From Bacteroidia bacterium (lineage in GTDB: Bacteria; Bacteroidota; Bacteroidia; M30B66), in assembly GCA_019695235.1 (NCBI GenBank), contig JAIBAI010000023.1:1-41472 (forward strand): 41,472 nucleotides of DNA. Direction: 5' to 3'. Positions 1-8,939 of this stretch are shown piece by piece. The position numbers and the translations under genes were made by a program. Below the pieces are notes generated by a model that saw nothing but the letters and a program-made list of their open reading frames with translations, did no database searches and was not told the DNA's origin. The stretch's first letter is position 1. Each line of letters opens with the position of its first letter.

Positions 1-16
1 GCCTGCGCTCCTCAAA

Positions 17-50
17 TAAAAAAAGGCTTGTCTTATTCAGACAAGCCTTT
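17..50 (-). terminator. Rho-independent terminator after rplI
   Basis: Read on the minus strand, a perfect 12-bp stem (arms 39-50 and 22-33) closes a 5-nt loop and runs into a T-rich tract (complement of the A run at 17-24). It lies about 20 nt beyond the rplI stop codon, where the rpsF-rpsR-rplI transcript would end. Confidence 0.9.
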
Positions 51-70
51 ACGTTTAACCAAGTGATACG

Positions 71-517
71 TTATTCAGCTACAACGTCAAACTCTACATC
101 CACTTTGATGTCTTTGTAGATTTTGATATGAGCTGTATAGGTACCTACTGTTTTAATAGCTTCAGTATCGAGGGTAATGTTTTTACGATCAATATCGTAC
201 CCTTTTTTCTTCAGGGCTTCGGCCAGTTGAATATTATTCACAGAGCCATAGATTTTACCTGATTCGCCCACTTTGGCACCCACTTCGATTCCGGATTTCA
301 CCAGTTTCTCAGCCATGCTTTCAGCGTCTTTGCGAAGTTTTTCTTCTTTATGAGCTCTTTGGCGCAGTGTTTCCTGAAGTACTTTGCGGTTAGATTCATT
401 AGCCGGGATAGCAAAACCCTTTGGGATAAGGTAATTGCTTCCGTAGCCATTTTTCACTTTTACGATTTCGTCCTTGTGTCCAAGGTTAGCAACATCCTGC
501 TTTAAAATAATTTCCAT
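71..517 (-). CDS. rplI: 50S ribosomal protein L9
   Basis: Large-subunit ribosomal protein L9, which binds 23S rRNA near the base of the L1 stalk. The 148-residue length is normal for the family. The N-terminal domain starts MEIILKQDVANLGHKDEIVKV and contains the family segment GYGSNYLIPKGFA around residues 25-37. It is followed by a charged connecting helix (about 42-75) and a C-terminal domain with GKIYGSV near residues 86-92. It is the last gene of the rpsF-rpsR-rplI operon, 7 nt after rpsR, and is followed by a strong terminator. The start is the first Met of the conserved N-terminus. Identification is secure. Confidence 0.98.
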   Translation of the reverse strand: MEIILKQDVANLGHKDEIVKVKNGYGSNYLIPKGFAIPANESNRKVLQETLRQRAHKEEKLRKDAESMAEKLVKSGIEVGAKVGESGKIYGSVNNIQLAEALKKKGYDIDRKNITLDTEAIKTVGTYTAHIKIYKDIKVDVEFDVVAE

Positions 518-524
518 AGTTCGT

Positions 525-791
525 TTATTTTAAAAGGTCAGCAACATAAGGCATTAATGCCAGGTGGCGGGCACGTTTAACCGCTTGAGCTACCTTGCGC
601 TGGTATTTCAGCGAGGTTCCGGTAAGGCGGCGTGGGAGCACTTTTCCTTGTTCATTTACAAATTTCAAAAGAAAATCAGGGTCTTTGTAATCAATATACC
701 TGATACCTGCCTTTTTAAAACGACAGTATTTTTTCTTCTTCACGTCCACAGTGGGAGGTGTGAGGTAACGGATTTCTGAGGGACTTGCCAT
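525..791 (-). CDS. rpsR: 30S ribosomal protein S18
   Basis: Small-subunit ribosomal protein S18, which pairs with S6 on the platform of the 30S subunit. The 88-residue length fits. Visible family features are the [16 protein letters not shown] segment (about residues 22-37), [40 protein letters not shown] in the middle and end, and the basic RNA-binding helix. It sits between rpsF (12 nt upstream) and rplI (7 nt downstream), the usual bacterial order, so S6 and S18 are made from one mRNA. Nothing unusual is seen. Confidence 0.98.
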   Translation of the reverse strand: MASPSEIRYLTPPTVDVKKKKYCRFKKAGIRYIDYKDPDFLLKFVNEQGKVLPRRLTGTSLKYQRKVAQAVKRARHLALMPYVADLLK

Positions 792-803
792 AGGTGTAGT
801 CGT

Positions 804-1175
804 TTATGCTTCGTTAGTGACTTCGGCTTTAGGCTGGGCAGGTTCGCTTGCCTTGTTACGCCGTTTAAGGTTGTACGCAATAGCGTGTTTGTCAAGTGAA
901 ACGGTCATATACCGGATCACGCGTTCGTCGCGCTTAAACGCCACTTCAAGTTTAGCTACTAATTCACCTTCTGCCTGGTATTCGAGCAGGTGGTAAAAAC
1001 CAGTAGTTTTCTTTTGAATGGGATAAGCTAATTTGCGCAAGCCCCAATTCTCTTCGTGAATGAGTTTTGCGCCATTCTCAGCAAGCATAGCTTTGTACTT
1101 GCCGACCGCTTCCTTCATCTGATCATCAGACAAAACGGGAGTCATAATGAAAACGGTTTCATACTGTTTTAGCAT
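804..1175 (-). CDS. rpsF: 30S ribosomal protein S6
   Basis: Small-subunit ribosomal protein S6, partner of S18. The 123 residues begin [19 protein letters not shown], the typical S6 first strand, with [24 protein letters not shown] in the middle and [16 protein letters not shown] near the end. The C-terminal tail (about residues 107-123) is a variable, Ala/Glu/Pro-rich extension common in the family. It is the first gene of its operon, with a promoter at 1202-1231 on the same strand. That promoter predicts only about 20 nt of 5' leader, too short for the structured S6:S18 autoregulatory leader known in other bacteria. Confidence 0.98.
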   Translation of the reverse strand: MLKQYETVFIMTPVLSDDQMKEAVGKYKAMLAENGAKLIHEENWGLRKLAYPIQKKTTGFYHLLEYQAEGELVAKLEVAFKRDERVIRYMTVSLDKHAIAYNLKRRNKASEPAQPKAEVTNEA

Positions 1176-1201
1176 GGGCGTAAAATTGTTAAAATGGAGG
1201 G

Positions 1202-1231
1202 CAAAATTAGTTTATTTTTCAATACAGGCAA
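1202..1231 (-). promoter_or_regulatory. Bacteroidota-type promoter of rpsF operon
   Basis: On the minus strand the -33 box TTG (complement of 1229-1231) is followed after 19 nt by TAATTTTG (complement of 1202-1209). This matches the published Bacteroidetes consensus TTG-N17-23-TAnnTTTG. The predicted start of transcription is near 1195, about 20 nt before the rpsF ATG. Confidence 0.7.
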
Positions 1232-1275
1232 CAGTATTTGAAAAATACCCTGGTTTCAGCAAGGAAGCCTGTATT
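1221..1275. repeat. Nested inverted repeat at the ABC-exporter/rpsF junction
   Basis: A perfect 9-bp inverted repeat has arms at 1221-1229 (AATACAGGC) and 1267-1275 (GCCTGTATT). Between them lies a second perfect hairpin, 1234-1248 (6-bp arms, 3-nt loop). The right arm overlaps the stop codon of the upstream exporter and the left arm overlaps the -33 box of the rpsF promoter. There is no U tract, so it is not a standard terminator. It may be a structured 3' end or a protein-binding site. Confidence 0.45.
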
Positions 1276-3091
1276 AAAGGGTGGTATTGGGGTTTGTCTG
1301 TTCTTCAAGAATTTGTTTGCTGTAAAGCTCGGCATAAGCACCTTCCAGATGAAGCAAATCCTCATGACTGCCCTGTTCAACAATCTTTCCTTGATCGAGC
1401 AGGATGATACGGTCACAGTGTTTAATTGACGATATGCGGTGAGAGATAATCACAGTAGTGCGACCTTTCATCAATTCTTTGAGTTTATTGAGGATTTTTT
1501 CTTCCGTTTCAGTATCCACGGCACTCATGCAATCATCAAAAATGAGCAGTGCTGGTTTCCGAATAATAGCTCTTGCCATTGAAATGCGTTGTTTTTGTCC
1601 TCCGGAAAGCGTTACCCCCCGTTCTCCTACCCTGGTTTGAAATCCATCTTTCAGATTGACAATGTTTTCGTACACTGCCGCATCTTTTGCAGCTTGTTCA
1701 ACCTTTTCGTTCAAATTAGCATCGTCATGATTTTTCAGGCCAAATGCAATATTGTTAAAGATAGTATCAGAAAAGAGAAAGACCTCCTGAGGAACGTAAG
1801 CTATGGCTCCTCTTAATTCATTCAAAGGTATTTTGGTTAAAGGTATCCCATCCATAAGTACACGCCCATCATCCGGGTCATAAAGACGCGCAATCATGGC
1901 GGCAATAGTTGACTTACCAGAGCCTGTTCGGCCAATAATTGCCAGTGAGGTGCCGGCATCTATTTTAAGACTCAGGTTATCAAGGGCGAGGACACCACTA
2001 TCCGGATAGCGAAAGCTTACATTTTCAAACGCTAATCCACCTTTGATATCAAAGGGCATTGCACTGGCTTGTGGACTAATAATTTCCGGCTTTGTTTTCA
2101 AAAACTCATTGATACGTGTTTGTGAGGCTGCTGCACGTTGAACAATTGAGGTAACCCATCCCATAGAAGCTACGGGCCAGGTGAGCATTCCGACATAGAG
2201 AATGAATTCAGCGATTGTACCAGTGGTGATATCACCTGAATACACCTTATTACCTCCAATATAAACTGTAATCAGGGTGCTGAAGCCAATCATCAGTGAA
2301 ATAACGGGAAAGAAGAGTGCGTTAATTCGTACCAGGCTCAAATTCAGCTGCTTATACTTATCGGCAATGATATCAAACTGCTTGTACATTGTTTTTTCAC
2401 GGTTATATGACTTAATCACACGTATTCCGGAAAAAAACTCCTGTACAAACGATGTCATGCGCGACAGTTGGCTTTGTACCGCTTCGCTTCGGTGAATTAC
2501 AAGGCTATTGACCTTATATACCAAAAATGCCAGCAGAGGCAGGGGAGCCATGACATACAGGGTAAGTTCGGCATTAATAGAAACCATGCGTGCCAGCACA
2601 AGAACGAATAGCGAAACAGTACTGATAGCATACATTATTGCAGGGCCGAGGTACATTCTCACCTGGCTCACATCTTCGCTGATGCGTGCCATCAGGTCGC
2701 CCGTTCTGTTGCGTTTGAAAAAAGCCAGGTCAAGCTGCTGGTAGTGGTCGAACATGTCGTTTTTAAGGTCATATTCAATCAGGCGCGACATAACGATAAT
2801 GGTTTGCCGCATAAAAAACATAAATATGCCTTTGAGCAGTGCTGAAGCAATGACAATGAGCCCGAAATACAGCAGAATGGTATAGAAATTACCACTCAGA
2901 TTCAGGGCTATCGGGCTTCCGTCAAAAAGTTGGTACACAGCTGTACCGTCCTGAACGAGGTCAATCCCTTGCCGAAGAATTTCAGCCGGATAAATGGCAA
3001 AAATATTCGAAACGGTAATAAAAAAGGTGCCCCAAAGCAGTCGGAAGCGATACTTGTAGAGATACTTATTTAGCTGTAATAAAGATTTCAT
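1274..3091 (-). CDS. ABC exporter, fused permease and ATPase (MdlA/MsbA-like)
   Basis: Inner-membrane ABC exporter half-transporter of 605 residues, expected to act as a dimer; substrate unknown. Residues 1-325 form the membrane domain with about six hydrophobic segments (for example 15-35, 70-95, 150-190, 258-280). The ATPase domain has Walker A GRTGSGKS at 387-394, a Q loop near 435, signature LSGGQ at 495-499 and Walker B ending FDD at 518-520. Position 520 is Asp where most active sites have the catalytic Glu. This substitution is known in one half of heterodimeric exporters and in MdlA-type proteins, but no second half-transporter gene is adjacent. The start ATG gives a normal N-terminus. 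Substrate prediction is not possible from sequence alone. Confidence 0.9.
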   Translation of the reverse strand: MKSLLQLNKYLYKYRFRLLWGTFFITVSNIFAIYPAEILRQGIDLVQDGTAVYQLFDGSPIALNLSGNFYTILLYFGLIVIASALLKGIFMFFMRQTIIVMSRLIEYDLKNDMFDHYQQLDLAFFKRNRTGDLMARISEDVSQVRMYLGPAIMYAISTVSLFVLVLARMVSINAELTLYVMAPLPLLAFLVYKVNSLVIHRSEAVQSQLSRMTSFVQEFFSGIRVIKSYNREKTMYKQFDIIADKYKQLNLSLVRINALFFPVISLMIGFSTLITVYIGGNKVYSGDITTGTIAEFILYVGMLTWPVASMGWVTSIVQRAAASQTRINEFLKTKPEIISPQASAMPFDIKGGLAFENVSFRYPDSGVLALDNLSLKIDAGTSLAIIGRTGSGKSTIAAMIARLYDPDDGRVLMDGIPLTKIPLNELRGAIAYVPQEVFLFSDTIFNNIAFGLKNHDDANLNEKVEQAAKDAAVYENIVNLKDGFQTRVGERGVTLSGGQKQRISMARAIIRKPALLIFDDCMSAVDTETEEKILNKLKELMKGRTTVIISHRISSIKHCDRIILLDQGKIVEQGSHEDLLHLEGAYAELYSKQILEEQTNPNTTL

Positions 3092-3130
3092 GCAGGATTC
3101 AGGCGTTTTACCGCAGGTAAGAAAAATCCG

Positions 3131-3148
3131 CTACTTTTGTTGCCGCAA
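3131..3148 (+). promoter_or_regulatory. Probable promoter of leucine dehydrogenase-nusB
   Basis: TACTTTTG at 3132-3139 matches the -7 consensus TAnnTTTG and is followed by TTGCCGCAA. A similar downstream tail follows the boxes of scoB, the ABC-F gene and prfB. No clear TTG box lies at the expected distance upstream. Predicted 5' leader is about 75 nt. Confidence 0.45.
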
Positions 3149-3221
3149 AAACGGGCAATTTTTCGGATGGCGAAGTTACCATTTTTCTTTTAAGATTTTT
3201 TATCATTCCAAATCAGTTACC

Positions 3222-4331
3222 ATGTCAATTACCAACATCGAAGTTCCAGCAGCACAAGAAAATGTGAAGGCAGTAATCAGTTCTATGCAGGCGGCAGGCC
3301 ATGAACAGGTAGTGCATTTTTATGATGCCCAAACCGGCCTGAAGGCGATTGTAGCAATACATAACACCAAACTGGGACCCGCTCTTGGTGGTACACGTAT
3401 GTGGGCATACAAAAATGAAGCCGAGGCATTGAATGATGTTTTGCGGCTTTCAAAAGGCATGACATATAAGGCAGCCATCACCGGATTGAATCTTGGAGGT
3501 GGCAAAGCAGTAATCATTGGCGAGCCTTCGATGAAATCAGAAGCCTTATTGCGCACCTTCGGAAAATTTATCAATGGTTTAGGAGGCCGGTATATAACAG
3601 CAGAAGATGTAAATATCAGCACCCGCGATATTGAATATATTGCTATGGAGACAAGCCATGTAACTGGTTTACCTGAATCACTTGGTGGTAGTGGTGATCC
3701 TTCACCGGTAACAGCCTATGGTGTATTTCTGGGCATGAAAGCATCGGCAAAGAATGTTTATGGCAGCGATAGCCTGAGTGGCAAGAAGGTAGTGGTACAG
3801 GGTACCGGAAAAGTTGGACAGGCTTTGGTTGACTTGCTAATTGAAGATGGTGCAAAGGTTTCAATCAACGATATCCGTGAAGAAAACATCAAAGCCGTAA
3901 CCAATAAGCACAGCGGTGTAACTTTGGTGAGTGCTGCTGAATTGTATGATGTAGAGATGGATATTTATGCTCCCTGTGCATTAGGAGCTACGGTAAATTC
4001 AGATGCACTTAGTCGTCTGCGTTGTACCATCATTGCCGGTTCGGCCAATAATCAATTAGAAGACGAAGTAATTCATGGTAAGATGTGTGCTGACAAAGGC
4101 ATCTTATATGCTCCTGACTTTCTTATCAACGCAGGTGGTTTGATTAATGTGTACACAGAGTTAGAGGGGTACAATCAGAAGCGTGCAATGGAAAAGACTG
4201 AGCATATTTATGAAGCAACACTCGATGTATTTAAGATAGCTGCACGTGATCAGGTTACAACCAACACGGCAGCGGCACGCCTTGCTGAAAAGCGTATTGA
4301 AGATATCAGCCGTATAAAACTCACCATGTAA
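3222..4331 (+). CDS. Leucine (Leu/Phe/Val) dehydrogenase
   Basis: NAD-dependent amino-acid dehydrogenase that deaminates branched-chain amino acids to their 2-oxo acids and ammonia; cytoplasmic. The 369 residues match the family (about 365). Seen: the glycine-rich LGPALGGTRMW at 51-61, KGMTYKAAITGLNLGGGKAVI at 78-98 with the conserved substrate-binding and catalytic lysines, and the Rossmann motif GTGKVG about 60 residues before the NAD-domain region PCALGATVN. The open frame extends upstream to 3090, but the conserved N-terminus and the promoter at 3132 favour ATG 3222. nusB starts 1 nt after its stop, so the two are probably co-transcribed. Exact amino-acid preference (Leu, Val or Phe) cannot be read. 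Confidence 0.92.
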   Translation: MSITNIEVPAAQENVKAVISSMQAAGHEQVVHFYDAQTGLKAIVAIHNTKLGPALGGTRMWAYKNEAEALNDVLRLSKGMTYKAAITGLNLGGGKAVIIGEPSMKSEALLRTFGKFINGLGGRYITAEDVNISTRDIEYIAMETSHVTGLPESLGGSGDPSPVTAYGVFLGMKASAKNVYGSDSLSGKKVVVQGTGKVGQALVDLLIEDGAKVSINDIREENIKAVTNKHSGVTLVSAAELYDVEMDIYAPCALGATVNSDALSRLRCTIIAGSANNQLEDEVIHGKMCADKGILYAPDFLINAGGLINVYTELEGYNQKRAMEKTEHIYEATLDVFKIAARDQVTTNTAAARLAEKRIEDISRIKLTM

Positions 4332-4332
4332 G

Positions 4333-5277
4333 GTGCTAAACAGAAGGCACATACGAGAAAAAGTACTGAAAGGGCTGTATGCCTTTTTTCAGTCGAACAG
4401 CACTGATGTCATTGCCGGCGAGAAGGAGCTTTTTCTCAGCATTGACAAGGTGTATGAGTTGTACCTGTATTATTTGAATTTTGCAATCAGTTTGAAGGAT
4501 TTTGTTGCTGAATTCATTGAAGAACGTAAGCAAAAACATTTACCTACTAAGGAGGATTTGAATCCAAAGCTGAACTTCATCAACAACCGGCTTATTCAGG
4601 CAATGGAAGGTTCTTCAGAGCTTCATGATTTGTTCAATCGCAAAAAAATAAACTGGTCAGGTTTTGATGAAACAATGCGGAAGGTTTATTTCAGTTTCAG
4701 AAATGACAGCATTTATCGTGAATATCTGCACATCGCGGCGCCAACATTAGAAGATGACAAGCGCATCCTTCATTATTTATTTGAGGAGTACATTTTTAAG
4801 TCGGAGCAAATCAACCAATTATTTGAAGAAAGGAGCATTTACTGGTTAGATGATATTGAGTTGATGCAGGCAGGAGTTTTGAAAACCATACGCAGTCAGA
4901 AGGAAGATGGCGACGTGCGAATTCAGCCCTTACAGAAGGATTCAGCTGCTGACCGGCAGTTTGCCTCAGAGCTGTTTCGTAAAACTATTTTGCATAGCCA
5001 AGCCTACGAGGTTGAGATTTCACGAAAAGCGCAGAACTGGGAATCAGAACGGGTAGCGAAGATGGACATGATTCTGATGAAAATGGCGATATGCGAGCTG
5101 GTTGAATTTACCCAGATTCCGGTTAAGGTAACGCTTGATGAGTACATTGAGCTGTCGAAGGCTTATAGCAGCCCGCAGAGTAAGACCTTTATCAATGGCA
5201 TTCTCGATAAGATTGTGATCGAATACAAGCGCGAAAACAAGATAAAGAAAACCGGACGGGGCTTGTTAGAAGCCTGA
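4333..5277 (+). CDS. nusB: Transcription antitermination factor NusB, long form
   Basis: RNA-binding component of the NusB-NusE antitermination complex that supports rRNA transcription. The NusB fold is recognisable in the C-terminal part (about 180-310), with WESERVAKMDMILMKMAICELVEFTQIPVKVTLDEYIELSKAYSSPQSKTFINGILDKI. E. coli NusB is about 139 residues; this one is 314. The N-terminal 170 residues begin with the NusB-like MLNRRHIREKVLKGLYAFFQS and then insert a helical, charged region. Long NusB is usual in Bacteroidota. It starts with GTG, one base after the stop codon of leucine dehydrogenase, which suggests translational coupling. Its stop codon is convergent with the aminotransferase gene. 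Confidence 0.93.
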   Translation: MLNRRHIREKVLKGLYAFFQSNSTDVIAGEKELFLSIDKVYELYLYYLNFAISLKDFVAEFIEERKQKHLPTKEDLNPKLNFINNRLIQAMEGSSELHDLFNRKKINWSGFDETMRKVYFSFRNDSIYREYLHIAAPTLEDDKRILHYLFEEYIFKSEQINQLFEERSIYWLDDIELMQAGVLKTIRSQKEDGDVRIQPLQKDSAADRQFASELFRKTILHSQAYEVEISRKAQNWESERVAKMDMILMKMAICELVEFTQIPVKVTLDEYIELSKAYSSPQSKTFINGILDKIVIEYKRENKIKKTGRGLLEA

Positions 5278-5311
5278 ATGACTTTTATTTTATTGGTAAT
5301 TTATACCTGAA

Positions 5312-6517
5312 CTAATGCTGGCAAGCGCTTAGAAATATTTCAAGCGCTTCGGTAAGCTCCCTATCTGTAATAGTAAGTGGTGGCGCTATTCGTAGGCAAT
5401 GGGGTGCAAAAAGGAACCAGTCAGTAATTAGTCCGTTTTGCATACATTTTTCCATCACAGCGGCTGCAATTTGTTGATTTTCAAATACAGCAGCCAGCAA
5501 TAAGCCCCGACCGCGTATTTCAAGTATTGCCGGATGTTTAAGTTTTGTGCGGATAATTTGCTCAAGCACAAGGGCTCTTTTATCAAGTTGTTCAGATGCA
5601 ATGAGGTGGGTTACAGCCAATCCGGCAGCACAGCAGAGTGCGTTGCCTCCGTAGGTAGTAATATGGCCTAAAACAGGGTCATGGCTTAGGTTTTTCATCA
5701 GTTGATTTGAAGAGATGAAAGCTCCCAGTGGCAAGCCGCCGCCGAGCCCTTTGGCGAGCAAAAGGATATCTGGCAGCACCCCGAATTGCTCAAATGCCAT
5801 AAAGCTGCCACAACGGCCCATTCCGGTTTGTATTTCGTCGAGTATCAGTAATGCCCCGGTTTCATCACAGCGCCTGCGCAGTAGCTTTAACCAGTTAGGG
5901 TCGGGCACAACAATACCCGCTTCGCCCTGAATGGTTTCGGCAATTACGCAGGCAGTCTCCGTGGTAATGTATTGCAAATCTTCAGGTTCGTTGAAGCGCA
6001 GATGCGACACGCCGGGGAGCAGGGGGCGGTAATTTCGTCGGAAATATTCATCACCTATCACGCTCAGGGCACCATGGGTACTGCCGTGATAAGCGTTTTC
6101 AAAGCCAACGATCTGGGTTCGTCCGGTGGCCCGTTTAGCTAATTTGAGTGCCCCTTCGGTGGCTTCAGCGCCTGTACTTACAAAGTACACACTATCAAGT
6201 GAAGGTGGTAGCAGGCTGCAGAGTTTTCTTGCCAGCTCAACCTGTGGACCCTGTACAAACTCACCGTACACCATTACATGAAGATAATGGTCGAGTTGTT
6301 CATGAATTGCCCTGAGAACATCAGGGTGACGGTGCCCTGTGGCGCTTACTGAAATGCCGGATATCAGGTCGGTATAACGTTTACCGTCGCGGGTGTAAAT
6401 GTAAACCCCTTCAGCCGATGCTATTTCGAGCATTGGTGGTGCCGGAGATGTTTGTGCCAGGTGCCGGAGAAAGAGGGTTCTCAGCGAGGCGGAGCTTTCT
6501 AAACTACTCAAAATCAA
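5312..6517 (-). CDS. Class III PLP-dependent aminotransferase
   Basis: Fold-type I aminotransferase of the acetylornithine/ornithine/4-aminobutyrate group; transfers an amino group from an omega-amino donor to a 2-oxo acid. It has 401 residues. Seen: STGAEATEGALKLAKRATGR (114-133), ENAYHGSTHGALS (140-152), the PLP-Asp motif LDEIQTGMGR (227-236) and the Schiff-base lysine K256 in LLAKGLGGGLPLGAF. The start is a TTG that overlaps the stop of the upstream universal stress gene (stop at 6514-6516), so the genes are likely coupled. The first 20 residues are conserved-looking (LFLRHLAQTSPAPP), supporting this start. No arginine or lysine pathway gene is adjacent, so the substrate is undetermined. 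Confidence 0.9.
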   Translation of the reverse strand: MILSSLESSASLRTLFLRHLAQTSPAPPMLEIASAEGVYIYTRDGKRYTDLISGISVSATGHRHPDVLRAIHEQLDHYLHVMVYGEFVQGPQVELARKLCSLLPPSLDSVYFVSTGAEATEGALKLAKRATGRTQIVGFENAYHGSTHGALSVIGDEYFRRNYRPLLPGVSHLRFNEPEDLQYITTETACVIAETIQGEAGIVVPDPNWLKLLRRRCDETGALLILDEIQTGMGRCGSFMAFEQFGVLPDILLLAKGLGGGLPLGAFISSNQLMKNLSHDPVLGHITTYGGNALCCAAGLAVTHLIASEQLDKRALVLEQIIRTKLKHPAILEIRGRGLLLAAVFENQQIAAAVMEKCMQNGLITDWFLFAPHCLRIAPPLTITDRELTEALEIFLSACQH

Positions 6518-7404
6518 TATGGTACTACATTGCCAATAGACCCGGAAGTCGGGCGAATACTTAGCACCGGAATATTTGAATGGTTTACGATTTGTTGTGC
6601 GTAGGCACCCATGAAAAAGCCGGTGTCATTCATTTCCTGTTCATTCATAATTACAATCAGGTCAGCTTTCTTTTCAGTAGCAAAGTCGGTAGCAGCTTTG
6701 GCGATATTGGTGCAAAAGACAGTTTGCAGGGTGTAATTGACTTCCTTTTCGACAAGAAAATCTTCGACTTGCTTCATTTTCATCCTGAATTTTGCATTGA
6801 GGTCTTCGTCCTGGTGGTCATGAGAGCGGAGCCCACAAACATGGAGGGTGCTTCCGTATAATTTAGCCAGCTGCACAGATACGCCCAATTTTTCTCTTGA
6901 GTGGAATGAATTATCAATTGGGATTACAATATCGTGGAAGCCCATCTTTTGCGCACTTGTACGCACCGACAGTACCGGACAGGAGGCTTCCATCACAACC
7001 CGGAAGGCATTACTGCCCATAAAAAACTCTTTTATGCCGCTTACCCCATGAGTACCAAGGATAATCAGGTCGGCATCTATTTCATCAGCTACCCTTACCA
7101 CCTCATCGCGGATTCTTCCGGAGCTCACCATAATATTTACCCTTACGCCCGAATTATCAAGGATAGAATCAGCCAAAAGGGTAAGTTTTGAGTCAACCAC
7201 TCCTGAAATGCGTGTTTGGTGTGATTCTTCCAATTCAGATACTTCCGGTAAATTGACCCGGAAAGAAAATGAAGAAAGTACATGCAGGAGGGTAATCTCT
7301 GCCTTTATCATTTGCGCCAGGTTCACAGCATGATCAAGTGCAATATTGGCTGTTTCAGAGAAGTCAGTAGGTACAAGTATTTTGCGGATTTCGATGGTTC
7401 TCAT
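6514..7404 (-). CDS. Tandem-domain universal stress protein
   Basis: Cytoplasmic UspA-family protein with two Usp domains in one chain, 296 residues from the chosen start. Domain 1 begins IRKILVPTDFSETANIALDHAVNLA and contains GTHGVSGIKEFFMGS, an exact match to the ATP-binding pattern G-x2-G-x9-G-S. Domain 2 (from about residue 150) starts HDIVIPIDNSF and has a degenerate version ending FFMGAYAQQIVNHSNIPVLSIRP, so only the first domain is likely to bind ATP. The start ATG at 7404 is preceded by TAGGAG 7 nt upstream, one of the few clear Shine-Dalgarno sites here; an upstream in-frame start at 7443 lacks support. Role: probably stress or starvation response, inferred from family only. Confidence 0.9.
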   Translation of the reverse strand: MRTIEIRKILVPTDFSETANIALDHAVNLAQMIKAEITLLHVLSSFSFRVNLPEVSELEESHQTRISGVVDSKLTLLADSILDNSGVRVNIMVSSGRIRDEVVRVADEIDADLIILGTHGVSGIKEFFMGSNAFRVVMEASCPVLSVRTSAQKMGFHDIVIPIDNSFHSREKLGVSVQLAKLYGSTLHVCGLRSHDHQDEDLNAKFRMKMKQVEDFLVEKEVNYTLQTVFCTNIAKAATDFATEKKADLIVIMNEQEMNDTGFFMGAYAQQIVNHSNIPVLSIRPTSGSIGNVVPY

Positions 7405-7430
7405 AATTTCTCTCCTAAATTTATAGTACA

Positions 7431-7438
7431 CAAACCTA
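7431..7438 (-). promoter_or_regulatory. Probable -7 box of usp-aminotransferase operon
   Basis: TAGGTTTG on the minus strand matches TAnnTTTG and lies 26 nt upstream of the usp ATG. A good -33 TTG is not visible at the usual spacing. Confidence 0.4.
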
Positions 7439-7622
7439 ATCAATAAATTTTTTCTATGAAAACGGTGTAAGCAAATTCAGACTATAGAGGTGTATGGTGC
7501 TAATTTAGAGGCAATTGAAATTAGAGGTATTTGTTCATTTTAGGTATTTCATTAAGTTGTTTGACCTTTCAAGTGTTTTTGAAGCTGATAACAAATTTCA
7601 AGAAAAATTCATTCTGAACACT

Positions 7623-7630
7623 TACATTTG
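7623..7630 (+). promoter_or_regulatory. Probable -7 box of glyA
   Basis: TACATTTG matches TAnnTTTG and ends 14 nt before the glyA ATG, predicting a leader of only about 8 nt. No convincing TTG box at 17-23 nt upstream. Confidence 0.4.
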
Positions 7631-7644
7631 ACCCGATAAAGACC

Positions 7645-8916
7645 ATGAAAAAGGACAAAGTAATATTTCAACTGATAAAGGAGGAAACGACCCGTCAGAC
7701 TGAGGGTGTAGAGCTTATTGCCTCTGAGAACTATGTAAGCAAAGACGTTATGAAGGCTGCCGGTTCGGTATTGACCAACAAATATGCCGAAGGGCTTCCG
7801 GGCAAGCGTTATTATGGTGGCTGTCAATGGGTTGACGAAGTAGAAAACGTTGCAATTGACCGTTTAAAAACCTTATTTAATGCGAGTTGGGTGAATGTTC
7901 AACCTCACTCAGGGGCTCAGGCAAATGCGGCGGTAATGCTAGCCTGCCTGAAGCCTGGAGATAAGATTCTTGGGTTTGATTTGAGCCATGGCGGGCATCT
8001 GACCCATGGTTCGCCGGTAAATTTTTCAGGCAAACTGTATAAGCCTTCGTTTTACGGTGTTGAGAAGGAAAGTGGCCTTATTGACTGGAACAAAGTGGCT
8101 GAGAAAGCTGCACAGGAAAAGCCTAAAATGATTATTTGCGGGGCATCGGCCTATTCGCGTGATTGGGATTATGAGCGTTTGCGTGCCATTGCTGATTCGG
8201 TAGGTGCGATTTTACTTGCTGATGTTTCACATCCTTCAGGTTTAATTGCCAAAGGGCTGCTGAACGACCCGATTATGCATTGCCATATTGTTACCAGCAC
8301 TACGCATAAAACCCTTAGGGGGCCAAGAGGTGGGGTAATTATGATGGGAAAAGACTTTGAGAACCCGTTTGGTATAACCACACCCAAAGGGGAACTGCGT
8401 AAGATGTCGTCGTTGCTTGATTCGGGGGTATTTCCGGGTACACAGGGCGGTCCGCTTGAACATATTATTGCTGCGAAAGCAGTTGCATTTCATGAAGCAT
8501 TGAGTGACAATTATATGGACTACATCATCAGGGTGCAGCAAAATGCCCGTTTGATGGCCAAAGAGTTGAATAAGAGAGGTTATCATATAATTTCAGGGGG
8601 TACAGATAATCATCTGATGTTGATTGATTTGCGTTCAAAGGGGGTTAGTGGAAAAGATGCAGAGATTGCGCTTGGCAAGGCTGATATCACCGTAAACAAG
8701 AATATGGTGCCCTTTGATGATCGCTCGCCATTGGTTACCTCTGGAATTCGCGTAGGTACAGCTGCCATTACAACCCGTGGTATCACTGAGAAAGAGATTC
8801 CGAAAATTGTTGAATGGATTGATTACTGCATTGTAAACCACAGCGATGATAAAAAGCTTGAAAGCCTTAAGAAAAAGGTAAACAAGCTGATGAATGAGTA
8901 CCCTTTGTTTGCCTAA
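7645..8916 (+). CDS. glyA: Serine hydroxymethyltransferase
   Basis: PLP enzyme converting serine and tetrahydrofolate to glycine and 5,10-methylene-tetrahydrofolate; the main source of one-carbon units. The 423 residues are the usual bacterial length. Seen: [13 protein letters not shown] near residues 20-32, the substrate loop [21 protein letters not shown] (about 48-68), [12 protein letters not shown], and the PLP lysine K222 in [13 protein letters not shown]. The start fits the promoter-like box 14 nt upstream. It is 23 nt upstream of the fumarylacetoacetase gene in the same direction, so the two are probably co-transcribed. Confidence 0.98.
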   Translation: MKKDKVIFQLIKEETTRQTEGVELIASENYVSKDVMKAAGSVLTNKYAEGLPGKRYYGGCQWVDEVENVAIDRLKTLFNASWVNVQPHSGAQANAAVMLACLKPGDKILGFDLSHGGHLTHGSPVNFSGKLYKPSFYGVEKESGLIDWNKVAEKAAQEKPKMIICGASAYSRDWDYERLRAIADSVGAILLADVSHPSGLIAKGLLNDPIMHCHIVTSTTHKTLRGPRGGVIMMGKDFENPFGITTPKGELRKMSSLLDSGVFPGTQGGPLEHIIAAKAVAFHEALSDNYMDYIIRVQQNARLMAKELNKRGYHIISGGTDNHLMLIDLRSKGVSGKDAEIALGKADITVNKNMVPFDDRSPLVTSGIRVGTAAITTRGITEKEIPKIVEWIDYCIVNHSDDKKLESLKKKVNKLMNEYPLFA

Positions 8917-8939
8917 ACCATTGACCTAAATACATCGTT

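Noticed and set aside
1176-1202. S6:S18-binding autoregulatory leader before rpsF
   Set aside because: The predicted leader is only about 20 nt and has no hairpin able to present the known motif.
3090-3221. N-terminal extension of leucine dehydrogenase
   Set aside because: The extension covers the promoter-like box and has no family similarity; ATG 3222 gives the normal length.
7441-7644. Possible small RNA or tRNA in the usp/glyA gap
   Set aside because: No cloverleaf, no strong hairpin-plus-T-run and no ORF of note; reads as AT-rich divergent promoter DNA.
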